Numbered from the stretch's first letter, positions 43,390 through 52,025 are shown. The stretch: DNA of 64,000 nucleotides from JAFAHD01 sp963772515 (GCA_963772515.1 CAVYXC010000002.1:310001-374000); one strand, 5' to 3'. Notes: generated from the sequence alone by a model not told the origin. Numbers and translations: made by a program.

Positions 43390-45567
43390 ATGGCCACAAA
43401 CCTCAGCATCGAGTGCGCCGACCGTTCCGTTAGGTGGTACCTGACGCCCGGACAATCGTCGCGATACGAAATAATCGTTATCAACAAGTCCGGGGACGAG
43501 CATGTCGACTGCACCATGTCGTTGGACGAGCCAGCCGAAGGGGGGACCTTCGAGCCGGCCTCGTTCAGCTTACGCCCGCGCGAGCGCAAAACCGTGGCGC
43601 TCACCTTCGCGGAGACCGCGCAGGTGCCGCGCGATCAACTGACGCTGATCTCGGTCCGCGACGCCGCCGGCGACGTCATCGCGTCGCTCGAGCGCGGACT
43701 GATCTCGGCGGGCGGCATCGACTGCACCATCCAGCTCGCATGGAAAGAACCGATCCTCGACGGCAACGCCGTTCGCGGTTTTGTCATCTCGTGCGCGGTC
43801 AAGAGCTTGAGCGCGACGGCCGGCCAATTCGCGTTGCAACCTACGCCGACTCCATCGCTTGAGTTCGTCGACGTCGCGCCGATCAGGCTCGAACCAGGTC
43901 AGACGCAGACCGTCACGATTCCGATCCTATGGAAACGAACCGTCAGAGACGCGCAGGGCAACAACCATCCGCATGTCGTGGAGATCGGCGTCGCGGTCTC
44001 GCAAGGCAAGCGCACGGGCCGCTTGTCGTGGGATACGATCGAGAGCAAGCTCGCACCGTACGTCAATGGCGCAGAAACATCGGAGAGCGCCGCGGCGCCG
44101 CAAGCACCGCAGCCTGTACAACCTGCTCCGCTGCCGGTCGCTGTTTCCCCGCCGCAGCCGCCGCAAGTCCAGTCGGCGTTCGCGCTTGAAGCGCCTACGC
44201 AGCCGTTCGCGCAAACGAGTCAGCCGGCCGCGCCCTTCGTTCCTCCGCCGGCGCAAATTGCCGCAAGCGTCAGTCCTCCGCCGGAGGCCATGCGCCCGAA
44301 CGCGCCGCAGCCCGATTTCAGCAATCCCGAAAATGACGATGAGCTGATGTCGCTGCTCGTCGGCAAACCTGTATCTCCGCCAGAGGGCTGGCGTGGCCCG
44401 GGCCGCGACGCGCCGGACGCTCCCGCTGCGCCGCCGCCGTCGATCTACGCACGCACGCCCGCCACTGTTCCCAAACCGCAGCCGCCGCCGCAACCGCCCC
44501 CGCAGCAAGCACCGCCCGTCAGAGCGCAAGCACCCCCGCCAGTCGCGCCGCCGCCTCCGCCCGTGTCTGCCGCTCCGACACAAGGCGCGCCTGGCGAAGC
44601 CGGCGATGCGGTGCCGCAGCCCTATCGCCGCACCTATGTGGCACCGGGCATCGCGACGAACGAGCGCGAGACGCCGGCACAGGAGCAGCCGGAAGCCGAA
44701 GGGATTTTCGGAGAATCACCGCTCGAGTCGGCAGTCGTCGGCCCGCCGCCCTCTCTCGCGCGTGCCATCGAAGCCGGCAAAGAGCGCAAGGCGAGCGCGC
44801 GCCGCACGATCGAAATGCCGGATCTGCCGGCGCTGCGATCGCACGAAGGGCAGCTTGGCACGCTCGCGGTCGGCGGCACGGCGATCATAGCTCTCGCGCT
44901 GGTCGTCGTGTTCTACCTGATGCGCCCGACGCTGGCTCCCCAATCCACGCCGCAAGCGGTACCAAGCGCAGTCGTGACCGTTCCTCCCGCCGTCGTGTTA
45001 GAGACGCCGCCGGCGCAAACTCCGGGCCACACCAATCAGACCAAGCCGAACGCGTCGCCCGGCCCGAACGCGTCCGGTAAGATCGCAGCGCCCCCGAGCG
45101 TCGCTCCCGCTGCGACGGCGAGTGCCGCGGCGCAAGCGACGCAGCGCGCGCTCGCGACGACGGCACCGACCGCGGCGCCCCGCCCGGCGCCGACGGCTGC
45201 GCACGTCGCCCTTGCACCGAAGCCGGTGCACACCGCGGCGCCCAAACCGCGCGCGCCGCGCCACCACTATCAGCCGGCCAATCCGAACGTCGTCGTGTCC
45301 ATGCAGGGAGTCGATGCGCACTACGGGCCCGGCGGTCACGCCGTGCGCGTGCTCTGGGGAGCGAACGGGCAAGCGGCGGCGCACGTCGAGTTGACCGACG
45401 AGCGCGGCGACGTGCTGAGCTCGACCGACGTCCCCAGCGGGCGCTACGACGCGGTGCTGTACGTCCCGCGCACCTATCGCGGCTCCGTGTTCATCCAAGT
45501 CGTCTCGGTAGGAGCGCAAGGCGAGCGCGTCACACAGTCCATCTCGCTGCCTGCCTTCGCGCACTAA
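43390..45567 (+). CDS. Single-span membrane protein with Ig-like N-domain and long proline/alanine-rich linkers
   Basis: This is a 725-residue protein of unrecognised family. Residues about 1-215 form one or two beta-sandwich domains (IECADRSVRWYLTPGQSSRY, SGDEHVDCTMSLDEP, TQTVTIPILWKRTVRD), similar in style to DUF/NEW3-like cytoplasmic Ig modules. Residues about 230-470 are Pro/Ala/Gln-rich and likely disordered. A membrane segment (about 490-512, LAVGGTAIIALALVVVFYLM) is followed by a second Pro/Ala/Thr-rich stretch and a C-terminal beta domain (about 625-725, HAVRVLWGANGQAAAHVEL). With no signal peptide, the N-part should be inside and the C-part outside, so it could link a cytoplasmic and an envelope partner. 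ATG 43390 follows GGGAG by six bases. Confidence 0.75.
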   Translation: MATNLSIECADRSVRWYLTPGQSSRYEIIVINKSGDEHVDCTMSLDEPAEGGTFEPASFSLRPRERKTVALTFAETAQVPRDQLTLISVRDAAGDVIASLERGLISAGGIDCTIQLAWKEPILDGNAVRGFVISCAVKSLSATAGQFALQPTPTPSLEFVDVAPIRLEPGQTQTVTIPILWKRTVRDAQGNNHPHVVEIGVAVSQGKRTGRLSWDTIESKLAPYVNGAETSESAAAPQAPQPVQPAPLPVAVSPPQPPQVQSAFALEAPTQPFAQTSQPAAPFVPPPAQIAASVSPPPEAMRPNAPQPDFSNPENDDELMSLLVGKPVSPPEGWRGPGRDAPDAPAAPPPSIYARTPATVPKPQPPPQPPPQQAPPVRAQAPPPVAPPPPPVSAAPTQGAPGEAGDAVPQPYRRTYVAPGIATNERETPAQEQPEAEGIFGESPLESAVVGPPPSLARAIEAGKERKASARRTIEMPDLPALRSHEGQLGTLAVGGTAIIALALVVVFYLMRPTLAPQSTPQAVPSAVVTVPPAVVLETPPAQTPGHTNQTKPNASPGPNASGKIAAPPSVAPAATASAAAQATQRALATTAPTAAPRPAPTAAHVALAPKPVHTAAPKPRAPRHHYQPANPNVVVSMQGVDAHYGPGGHAVRVLWGANGQAAAHVELTDERGDVLSSTDVPSGRYDAVLYVPRTYRGSVFIQVVSVGAQGERVTQSISLPAFAH

Positions 45568-45602
45568 GAACCAACCGGTTCCTCGACAGGTAATCCGTTC
45601 CC

Positions 45603-46166
45603 ATGGACGCGACCACGCAATACGCGCTTGCCTATGCGCTGACGACGACCGCCGGTCTGCGCGGCTTCCTCACGCTGTTCGCGGCCTCGGTGGCGGCGCA
45701 TTACCACGTGATCCATCCGAGTCCGGGCTTCATGTGGCTTGCCGCTGACGGCACGGTCATCGTCCTGGGCATCTTCGCGTTGCTCGAACTTGCGGCTGAT
45801 AAGATCCCCGCGGTCGATCATGCATTGCACGCCGTCTCATTCGCGGTGCGTCCGGTGGCGGCTGCGATCCTGGTTGGCGGCACCGTCAACACGAGTAATC
45901 CGGGGGAACTCGCCGGATTGATGGCAGCGGGCGCGCTCAACGCGCTGGTCGTGCACACCTCGTCGGCGACTGCGCGCGCCGCATCCTCGGCCACGACCCT
46001 CGGGTTCGCCAATCCCGCCTTGAGCATCGTCGAGGACGTGATCGCGATCGGCGGTCTTATCATCACGTTCGCCCATCCGATCCTCGCCGCGGTGCTCGCC
46101 CTCATCTTGGTGATCACGCTGATCGTGATCGGCCGCAGAGTCTATCGCGGTGCTAGAGCCGTTTGA
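45603..46166 (+). CDS. DUF4126-family membrane protein
   Basis: This is an integral membrane protein of 187 residues with about five hydrophobic segments. It begins with the DUF4126-like pattern TTTAGLRGFLTLFAASVAAH, followed by LAADKIPAVDHALHAVSFAVRPVAAAIL and the last pair SIVEDVIAIGGLIITFAHPILAAVLALILVI. The conserved D-K-x-P and R-P residues fall between segments two and three, as in the family. Function is unknown; distant resemblance to small transporters has been suggested for such families but not shown. Its 3' end overlaps the convergent GNAT gene by 14 bases. Confidence 0.8.
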   Translation: MDATTQYALAYALTTTAGLRGFLTLFAASVAAHYHVIHPSPGFMWLAADGTVIVLGIFALLELAADKIPAVDHALHAVSFAVRPVAAAILVGGTVNTSNPGELAGLMAAGALNALVVHTSSATARAASSATTLGFANPALSIVEDVIAIGGLIITFAHPILAAVLALILVITLIVIGRRVYRGARAV

Positions 46167-46665
46167 TGAAGTGGTACTCCACGCTGTTGCTCAGGTCGTC
46201 GAGCTCGCGCGAATCCGGTAGGCGCGTGTAGCCCAGACCCTCGTACAGGCGATGCGCATCGAGAAAACGCGTGTCGCTCCACAGCTCGACGAACGCGGCA
46301 TGCCGGCGGACCGCTTCGGCCTCGACTAGCCGCACGAACGCGGTGCCGAGTCCGGCGCGCCGCACCTTCTTCGAGACGTACAGGTGCTTGAGCTCGACAC
46401 CCGACGGATCGTGCGCGGGTGCGATGCCTCCGCAACCGACGATGACGCCGTCGAGTTCGGCCGACCAGAAGCGCCCGCCCAGCTCGGCGAACGCGGTCGC
46501 GATCGCTTTGAGCTGCGGCATCTCATGTTCCAGCTCCAGCACGCAGCCCGGGTACTCGGAAAACGTCGCGTCGATCAACGCGATGAGGCCAGCCGCGTCG
46601 TCGTCGCGTGCGTCGCGTATGCGAGGTCTGGAACGGTCGAATTCATTTGACCGGGCCTGCGTCAC
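46153..46665 (-). CDS. GNAT-family N-acetyltransferase (N-terminus partly encoded by a palindromic repeat)
   Basis: This is a 170-residue acetyl-CoA-dependent transferase. The fold starts RIRDARDDDAAGLIALIDAT and includes the strand ELDGVIVGCGGIAP, the acetyl-CoA loop VSKKVRRAGLGTAFVRLVE (R/Q-x-x-G-x-G/A form) and ELWSDTRFLDAHRLYEGLGY. Substrate is unknown; small-molecule amines are most likely. GTG 46665 is proposed because it overlaps the stop of the Nudix gene (GTGA). That places one copy of the CGG-YCGA palindrome at codons 5-11, where it encodes RSNEFDRS just before the conserved domain. It is the last gene of the polyphosphate-related operon. Confidence 0.85.
   Translation of the reverse strand: MTQARSNEFDRSRPRIRDARDDDAAGLIALIDATFSEYPGCVLELEHEMPQLKAIATAFAELGGRFWSAELDGVIVGCGGIAPAHDPSGVELKHLYVSKKVRRAGLGTAFVRLVEAEAVRRHAAFVELWSDTRFLDAHRLYEGLGYTRLPDSRELDDLSNSVEYHFIKRL
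46634..46653. repeat. Copy of the CGG-YCGA palindromic repeat family inside the GNAT gene
   Basis: The sequence cggtcgaattcatttgaccg has nine-base arms with one G-T type mismatch around TC. It lies within the first dozen codons of the acetyltransferase gene, at the junction with the preceding Nudix gene. Confidence 0.65.
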
Positions 46666-47591
46666 GGAGGCGGCAGGTAGCGGCCGTACAGGAACGTCTC
46701 GCCATCGGACTCGAGCACCCAAGTCGAGCCTTTCTCCCAGCGCAGCTCGCTCTCGGTCGCCAGGCCGTCGTTGACGAGATTGGTCATGAGATCTGCGATG
46801 ACGTCGCCGTGGCTGCACAAGAGCGCCGGGCGCGAGCCAAGCGTCTTGATGAAGGCGAGCACGTCGTCGGCGTCGGTGTTCTCAGCCAGTTGGTCTGCCG
46901 TCTCCACCGGGAGCTTGCGCGCTTTGGCCAGCGGCTCGACCGTCTCTTTGCAGCGCACGTGCGGGCTTGTGATCACGCGCGCGAACGAGAACGCGCTCAG
47001 GCGCTGCACCAGCTCATCCGCTTGGCGTCGACCTGCCTTGGTCAGTGGCCGCTGCTCGTCCGCCTCGGTCCACTCGCTGCGGTTGAGCGCTTTCGCATGG
47101 CGCACGAGATAGATCGTCGAGCTCATCTGATTGCGCAGCGATGCGCGGCCCTGGCGCTCGCCTCCGGCTTGCACTGCCGCGGCATCGATCTCATTGGAAA
47201 GCCCGCGCAGCAGCGCGCGGTCGTGATTGTAGGTCAGAAGCGCGGAGGCTTGGCGCACCGAGACCCAGCGCAGTTCGTCCACCTCGCGGCTGGGCCGGAA
47301 ATGGCCGGCGAGTGCGCGCATAACCCAGTAGTGGACGACCTTGGGCCGTCCACGATGGTCCTTATATTTGGTGCTGCCAAGAGCGCGTTCGAGCCGGCAG
47401 CGCATGCCCGTCTCTTCTTCGACCTCGCGGATCGCGGTGTGCTCCTCGCGCTCGCCGGCCTGCAGCTTGCCCTTGGGAAAGGTCCAATCGTCGTAGGATG
47501 GGCGGTGGACGACGACCAGCTCGAGAGCTCCTTCGGGTTTGGAGCGAACGATGATCCCGCCGGCGGCGCGGACGACACCGTTCACATCCAC
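46662..47591 (-). CDS. Fused Nudix hydrolase and histidine phosphatase (MutT1-like)
   Basis: This is a 309-residue two-domain protein from GTG 47591. Residues about 1-145 are a Nudix hydrolase with an intact box GKLQAGEREEHTAIREVEEE followed by TGM. Residues about 155-309 are a SixA/phosphoglycerate-mutase-like phosphatase with the catalytic LVRHAKALNRSEW and a late histidine in ALLCSHGDVIAD. The layout matches mycobacterial MutT1, which hydrolyses 8-oxo-(d)GTP and diadenosine polyphosphates stepwise. In this operon with ppk1 and a CHAD protein, dinucleoside polyphosphates or related phosphoanhydrides are plausible substrates. It overlaps the preceding gene by ten bases and the next by four. 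Confidence 0.93.
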   Translation of the reverse strand: MDVNGVVRAAGGIIVRSKPEGALELVVVHRPSYDDWTFPKGKLQAGEREEHTAIREVEEETGMRCRLERALGSTKYKDHRGRPKVVHYWVMRALAGHFRPSREVDELRWVSVRQASALLTYNHDRALLRGLSNEIDAAAVQAGGERQGRASLRNQMSSTIYLVRHAKALNRSEWTEADEQRPLTKAGRRQADELVQRLSAFSFARVITSPHVRCKETVEPLAKARKLPVETADQLAENTDADDVLAFIKTLGSRPALLCSHGDVIADLMTNLVNDGLATESELRWEKGSTWVLESDGETFLYGRYLPPP

Positions 47592-49066
47592 GAACGCAGC
47601 TTCTTCCTATCGAACGCGCGCCACGCTTCCGGCCAGGCCGCGCGCGCGGCGTTCGCCGCGGTCAGCTCCAGCGCGCTGAACTGGCCGGCCACGAACGTCA
47701 GCGCCCCGCTGCCCGCATGTTCGCGCACCCATTGCATCGCGACCACGGCATCGTGGTGCTCGCCGAGCACTTCTTGCAACGACGCCGCGGCGCGCGCGAA
47801 ACCGCGCGCACGCCTGCCGATGACCGGCGTGACGGCTTCGGCGGCGTAGCGGCAGCGCTTGGCCCGGATGCGCAGTTTGTGCAATTGATCGTCGGTGGGC
47901 TGCTGGCCGAAATCGTCCACCATCGTGCGCACGTTGCGATATAGACTCGCGATCAACGGCGGCAGCGTCAGCATGCCGGCCTCGGCGGCGATCGGCGCCA
48001 GCTGCGGCGCGCGGGCCGAATCGACCAAGCGCTTGAGCAGATCGATGTAGCGCGGTTCGTGGATGGTGGTGTTGAGCCGCTGCATCGCTGCGGCGCGCTG
48101 CGCGGCCAGCAGCGCGAGGATCTGGGCGCCGGCGTTGCGGTCGCGGGGCGGCAGTGCACCCGCATGTCTGCGCAGGCGATCCATCAAGACGTCGGCATCA
48201 CGCACGGCCCCTAACTCGTCGGCGAGCCAGCCGAGCTCCTGCCGCAGCGAGCCCGCCCACTCGATGTCCATCAACGGCAGGAACGTGCGCAGATGCGAAC
48301 GCAGACGGCGCACTGCGACGCGCGCTTGATGGATGTCTTCGGGATCGGTACCTAGCCGGATACCGGCGTCGTGGCGCAGCAAACGGGTCGATGCGAGCGC
48401 AAGCGCACGCCGCAAAACGGCGCCGGCGGTGGCCTCGGGTGCGAGTTCTTCGACATCGAGCTCGGGCGGACGGCGCGCCCGCGTGCCCAACGCGCGGACG
48501 ATCTTCGGCGTCGGATCCGCCGCGCCGGCGCCCGCAGCCTGGAGCCGTTCGAGGATCGCGGGCAGGAGCGTTTCGGGCGCCGCTTCTTTGAGCTCGATCT
48601 CGATCTCGCGGAAGCGCTCGGCGATCTTGCGGCCGTCGAGCACTGCCACGTCGTCTTGGACGGTCTCGGCGAGCGGGGTGCCGTCGGGCCCCTTCAGCGT
48701 GATCATGTGCCGCGTCGTGCGCAACCGCGCGATCTCGTGCACCGCGCTCTTGCGAAGATACGCGGTCAGCAGGTCGAGCGCCGCGGTCGGCGGCGCCTGC
48801 GGATCACCTTGGAACACGTGCTCGCCGCGCACCAGCAGATCGCCGTTAGATTCAAGGGGACCCGGCAGCTTGACGGTCCATCCCTGGCCGATGCGATAGC
48901 GCAGGCTGCAGCCCCAGCGCGTGAGGCGCAGGTCGCGCGTGTCGAAGTAGGTCGTCTTGAGCTTTTCGGTGATGGTGTCGGCGCTGGCGACGTCGATCGT
49001 CACCAGCGCGAGGTCGGGGAGTCGAAAGGCGGCCGGCGCCCCGAGTTTGAGTTCGCGCTCAAGCAC
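47582..49066 (-). CDS. CYTH-CHAD domain protein (polyphosphate/triphosphate-binding)
   Basis: This is a 494-residue cytoplasmic protein. Residues about 1-200 are a CYTH (triphosphate tunnel) domain: ERELKLGAP at the start, TTYFDTRDLRLTRWGCSLRYR and EIEIELKEAAPETL with the ExExK-type acidic/basic tunnel residues. Residues about 215-490 are a CHAD domain of helices rich in His, Arg and Lys (IHQARVAVRRLRSHLRTF, LHKLRIRAKRCRYAAEAV), which is known to bind inorganic polyphosphate. GTG 49066 overlaps the ppk stop by eight bases and begins right at the CYTH core; upstream frame sequence is a shadow of ppk. Being coupled to ppk1 strongly supports a polyphosphate-related function, either hydrolysis of tripolyphosphate or targeting to granules. 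Confidence 0.93.
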   Translation of the reverse strand: MLERELKLGAPAAFRLPDLALVTIDVASADTITEKLKTTYFDTRDLRLTRWGCSLRYRIGQGWTVKLPGPLESNGDLLVRGEHVFQGDPQAPPTAALDLLTAYLRKSAVHEIARLRTTRHMITLKGPDGTPLAETVQDDVAVLDGRKIAERFREIEIELKEAAPETLLPAILERLQAAGAGAADPTPKIVRALGTRARRPPELDVEELAPEATAGAVLRRALALASTRLLRHDAGIRLGTDPEDIHQARVAVRRLRSHLRTFLPLMDIEWAGSLRQELGWLADELGAVRDADVLMDRLRRHAGALPPRDRNAGAQILALLAAQRAAAMQRLNTTIHEPRYIDLLKRLVDSARAPQLAPIAAEAGMLTLPPLIASLYRNVRTMVDDFGQQPTDDQLHKLRIRAKRCRYAAEAVTPVIGRRARGFARAAASLQEVLGEHHDAVVAMQWVREHAGSGALTFVAGQFSALELTAANAARAAWPEAWRAFDRKKLRSWM

Positions 49067-51113
49067 TGACGTCGACGGGCGTGTGAGCCTGCAGCCGCGC
49101 GGTGGCAAGCTCCTGGAGCCGGCGGTGCGCGTTGAGATGAAGAATATCGGGCACCTTGTGCCAGACGCCCTCCGCATCGAGAGTCCACGCGAGCGCATCG
49201 TCGGCGAAGTCCACGTCGAGGATCTCTTGCAAACGGGCTTGGAGCAGCGGGTCGGTGACCGGGATGACCGCTTCGACCCGCCGGTCGAGGTTGCGCTGCA
49301 TGACGTCAGCCGAACCGATGAAATAGTCCGGCCCGCGTGCATCGCTGCCGAACCGCATGATGCGCGAATGCTCCAGATAGCGGCCGACGATCGAGCGAAC
49401 GCGGATGTTGTCTCCCGACCCGTCCGCCCCGGGCTGCAGGCAGCAGATACCGCGCACGATCAGGTCGATCTGCGTGCCCGCTTGGGCAGCGCCGTACAAG
49501 GCTTGGATGATGGTGGGGTCGACGAGGTTGTTCACCTTGATGACGATGCGGCCGTCGGGGGCCTCCGTTTCGCGCTTGATGAGCTCGATCAGCGCGGGGC
49601 GCAGCGTGCCGGGCGCCACGAGCAGCTTCTTGTAACGGCTCTGTTTGCTGTATCCGGTGAGATAATTGAAAAGCTCCGTGAGGTCCGCACCCAGATCCTG
49701 GTCGCTCGAGAGGATGCCGATGTCCTCGTACAGCCGCGCGGTGGTCGGATTGTAGTTCCCGGTCCCGACGTGGCTGTAGCGCTTGATGCCCGACGCCTCC
49801 TGGCGCACGACCAGCGTGATCTTCGCATGCGTCTTCAAGCCGACGATGCCGTAGACGACGTGCACGCCCGCTTCTTCCAGCGCGCGCGCGAAATTGATGT
49901 TGGTCGCCTCGTCAAAGCGCGCCGTGACTTCGACCAGCGCCACTACTTGTTTGCCAGCTTCAGCGGCACGGATCAGCGACTTGATGATCGGGCTATCGGG
50001 CCCGGTGCGATACAGGGTCTGTTTGATCGCCATGACGCGCGGATCAAGCGCCGCTTGATCGACGAACGCCTCGACCGACGTGAGGAACGAATCGTAAGGA
50101 TGGTGGACCAACATGTCGCCTTGGCGCAGCACGCGGAACAGGCGCAGCGTCTGATCGCCGGCCACCGAGAACTGCGCGGGCGTGAGGGGCAGCCAGGGTT
50201 CGTATTTGAGCGCCGGACGATCGAGGTCGGCGATGGCCCACAGACCGCCGAGGTCGAGCGGACCGTCGACGACGTAGACGTCGGAATTGTCGAGCTCGAG
50301 CTCGCGCATCAGCAAGCTGCGCACGTCGTCGGACATCGCACGCTCGATCTCGAGGCGCACGGCGTCCGGAGAACGCCGGCGCATGCGCAGTACGGATTCA
50401 ACGGCCTCGAGCAGGTCTTCGGCTTCATCTTCTTTGAGCGCGAAGTCGGCGTTGCGCGTGATGCGGAACGCGTGGCTCTCGACGATCTCCATGCCCGGGA
50501 ACAGCGAGTCAAGATGCGCGGCGATGATCTGCTCGACCGGCACGAAGCGCTCGCCGTCGGGCATGCGCACGAAGCGCGGCAGCAGCGGCGGGACTTTGAG
50601 CCGGGCGATGCGCGGTTCTGCGGCGGCGGGATCACCGACAAGGACGGCAAGGTTGAGCGACAGGTTGGAGATATACGGGAACGGGTGGCCGGGGTCGACC
50701 GCGAGCGGGGTGAGCACTGGAAAGATCTGGTCGTAGAACATCTTGTCGAGGTGTGCGCGATCGCCCTCATTGAGCTCAGACCAGTCGGCGAATCGGATGC
50801 CAGACTGGGCCAGCGCCGGTTTGAGCTGCTCGGCGAAGATCCGAGCGCTGCGCTCCACCATCTGCTCGGTGCGCGGCTTGATGATGTCGAGCTGTTCGGT
50901 GATCGTCAATCCATCCGAGCTTGTGCCGCCCAGCCCCTCACGCAGCTGCTCGTGCAGGCCGCCGATGCGGACCTGGAAGAACTCGTCGAGGTTGCGGCTG
51001 AAGATCGCAAGGAAACGCACGCGTTCGAGCAGCGGCACCGTCTCGTTCTCGGCCAATGCCAATACTCGCGCGTCGAAGTCGAGCCACGAGAGATCCCGAT
51101 TGAGATACTTCAT
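49059..51113 (-). CDS. ppk1: Polyphosphate kinase 1
   Basis: PPK1 reversibly polymerises the ATP gamma-phosphate into inorganic polyphosphate via a phosphohistidine. The 684-residue protein (usual about 690) opens YLNRDLSWLDFDARVLALAE and has FLAIFSRNLDEFFQVR in the N-domain. The catalytic histidine regions are GLKTHAKITLVVRQE with RYSHVGTGNYNPTTARLYED, and YLEHSRIMRFG near the C-terminus; GSADVMQRNLDRRVEAVIPV is also typical. It is first of four coupled genes (CYTH/CHAD, Nudix/phosphatase, GNAT). No exopolyphosphatase or Pho-box-like promoter was recognised. The start is fixed by the conserved first residues; a weak GGACCAGATG context precedes it. Confidence 0.97.
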   Translation of the reverse strand: MKYLNRDLSWLDFDARVLALAENETVPLLERVRFLAIFSRNLDEFFQVRIGGLHEQLREGLGGTSSDGLTITEQLDIIKPRTEQMVERSARIFAEQLKPALAQSGIRFADWSELNEGDRAHLDKMFYDQIFPVLTPLAVDPGHPFPYISNLSLNLAVLVGDPAAAEPRIARLKVPPLLPRFVRMPDGERFVPVEQIIAAHLDSLFPGMEIVESHAFRITRNADFALKEDEAEDLLEAVESVLRMRRRSPDAVRLEIERAMSDDVRSLLMRELELDNSDVYVVDGPLDLGGLWAIADLDRPALKYEPWLPLTPAQFSVAGDQTLRLFRVLRQGDMLVHHPYDSFLTSVEAFVDQAALDPRVMAIKQTLYRTGPDSPIIKSLIRAAEAGKQVVALVEVTARFDEATNINFARALEEAGVHVVYGIVGLKTHAKITLVVRQEASGIKRYSHVGTGNYNPTTARLYEDIGILSSDQDLGADLTELFNYLTGYSKQSRYKKLLVAPGTLRPALIELIKRETEAPDGRIVIKVNNLVDPTIIQALYGAAQAGTQIDLIVRGICCLQPGADGSGDNIRVRSIVGRYLEHSRIMRFGSDARGPDYFIGSADVMQRNLDRRVEAVIPVTDPLLQARLQEILDVDFADDALAWTLDAEGVWHKVPDILHLNAHRRLQELATARLQAHTPVDVSA

Positions 51114-51161
51114 CTGGTCCTAGGCTAGCAGGGGATGATTAAGGTTAACTAAAGCCGCCGC

Positions 51162-51251
51162 CTAGTCCTCGGAAGTCTCCTCCAGCGCGAAGTTCACACG
51201 TAGCACGAGCGGTCCGAGCCGCATCTCGAATTTGGTGCCGGCGAGTTGCAT
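51162..51251 (-). CDS. 29-residue peptide at the end of the GntR-ABC cassette
   Basis: This is a very short frame starting three bases after the stop of the last permease gene. A perfect GGAGG lies eight bases before its ATG, inside the final permease codons, which is strong evidence of translation. It encodes MQLAGTKFEMRLGPLVLRVN followed by FALEETSED: an amphipathic, beta-like segment with an acidic end, without signal peptide or cysteine. I know no family. It may be a small regulator or accessory part of the transporter, or a self-encoded substrate. A chance frame is unlikely given the spacing but cannot be excluded. Confidence 0.5.
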   Translation of the reverse strand: MQLAGTKFEMRLGPLVLRVNFALEETSED

Positions 51252-51254
51252 GTG

Positions 51255-52025
51255 TTATGCCTCCAATCGCCGCCAGCGCAGCGTCGCAATGGTGACGCCG
51301 ACGCACGCGATCGCGGCCAGCGCGAGCGCGTCGATCGCATCGCCGTAGCCGAGTTCGTATACACGGTAGAAGTACTCGTTTCCCCAAAACGGAAAATACG
51401 CGAGAGGATTCGGGAGGTTGGCGATCTGCCAGATCTTATGCAGCGGCGGGGACAGCGGCAGCAGCCCGATCGCGAGAAGGCCTTGGCAAACGGCCCAGAA
51501 CGGCCCGATGACCGCGCCCTGCCAGCTGCCTTTGATGCCTGCCGTGAGCGCTTGCATCGACCCGAACATTGCCACCGGGAATGCCAGGAACCGCGCGAGC
51601 GTGACCAGCGGCGGAGTGTCGAATGGAACAACCGCCGGGTACGGCTGCCGGGCGAGCGCCGACACGACGAACCAACCAGCCGCAAAGGACAGCCCGAAGG
51701 CCGCAAGTATGCCGGCGATGTCGATGAGCAGGATGCCAATCGCCTGCGCGCCGCGTGCGATCGGTTTGGTCCATGTCAGCGGAAGATGTCCGTCGTTCTC
51801 GATCGCCAGACTCGCGCCGAAGCCCGAGCCGAAGATCGCCGCCAGTATCGCGGCGATGTAGCCGATCAGAGGATACGGGCTCTGCGGATAGCTTGTGGTG
51901 ATGGTGGTGCGGCACGAGGGGCAGGCGGACATCATCACCACGAGCGTGAGGCCCATAAGCAGGATCAGAATCCCGATCGCCCCGATCAGTCCGTTTCGGA
52001 CGCGCAACAGCTCGACGTAGAACAT
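51255..52025 (-). CDS. ABC-2-type transporter permease (second of a paralogous pair)
   Basis: This is a 256-residue membrane protein with about six hydrophobic segments, for example NGLIGAIGILILLMGLTLVV and GIEDQ-free runs such as YPLIGYIAAILAAIFGSGFG and IDIAGILAAFGLSFAAGWFV. A conserved cytoplasmic stretch AIENDGHLPLTWTKPIARGAQAIG matches AKENDGHLEIAWTKPFSRTQYA in the gene before it. Both proteins also end in A-T-L-x-W-R-R-L-x-A, so the pair arose by duplication. A CPSC pair near residue 35 sits in an external loop. Together with the ATPase they form an exporter-like ABC complex. The substrate is unknown; peptide export or immunity is a reasonable guess from the GntR/YtrA-type setting. Confidence 0.82.
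   Translation of the reverse strand: MFYVELLRVRNGLIGAIGILILLMGLTLVVMMSACPSCRTTITTSYPQSPYPLIGYIAAILAAIFGSGFGASLAIENDGHLPLTWTKPIARGAQAIGILLIDIAGILAAFGLSFAAGWFVVSALARQPYPAVVPFDTPPLVTLARFLAFPVAMFGSMQALTAGIKGSWQGAVIGPFWAVCQGLLAIGLLPLSPPLHKIWQIANLPNPLAYFPFWGNEYFYRVYELGYGDAIDALALAAIACVGVTIATLRWRRLEA

Noticed and set aside
45567..45585. GAACC-AACC-GGTTC as a terminator or operator after the proline-rich protein gene
   Set aside because: The stem is only five bases and no T-run follows; too weak to call.
48957..51128. A 723-codon open frame on the plus strand opposite ppk1
   Set aside because: Antisense shadow of ppk1; His/Arg/Asp-rich without domain logic or ribosome-binding site.
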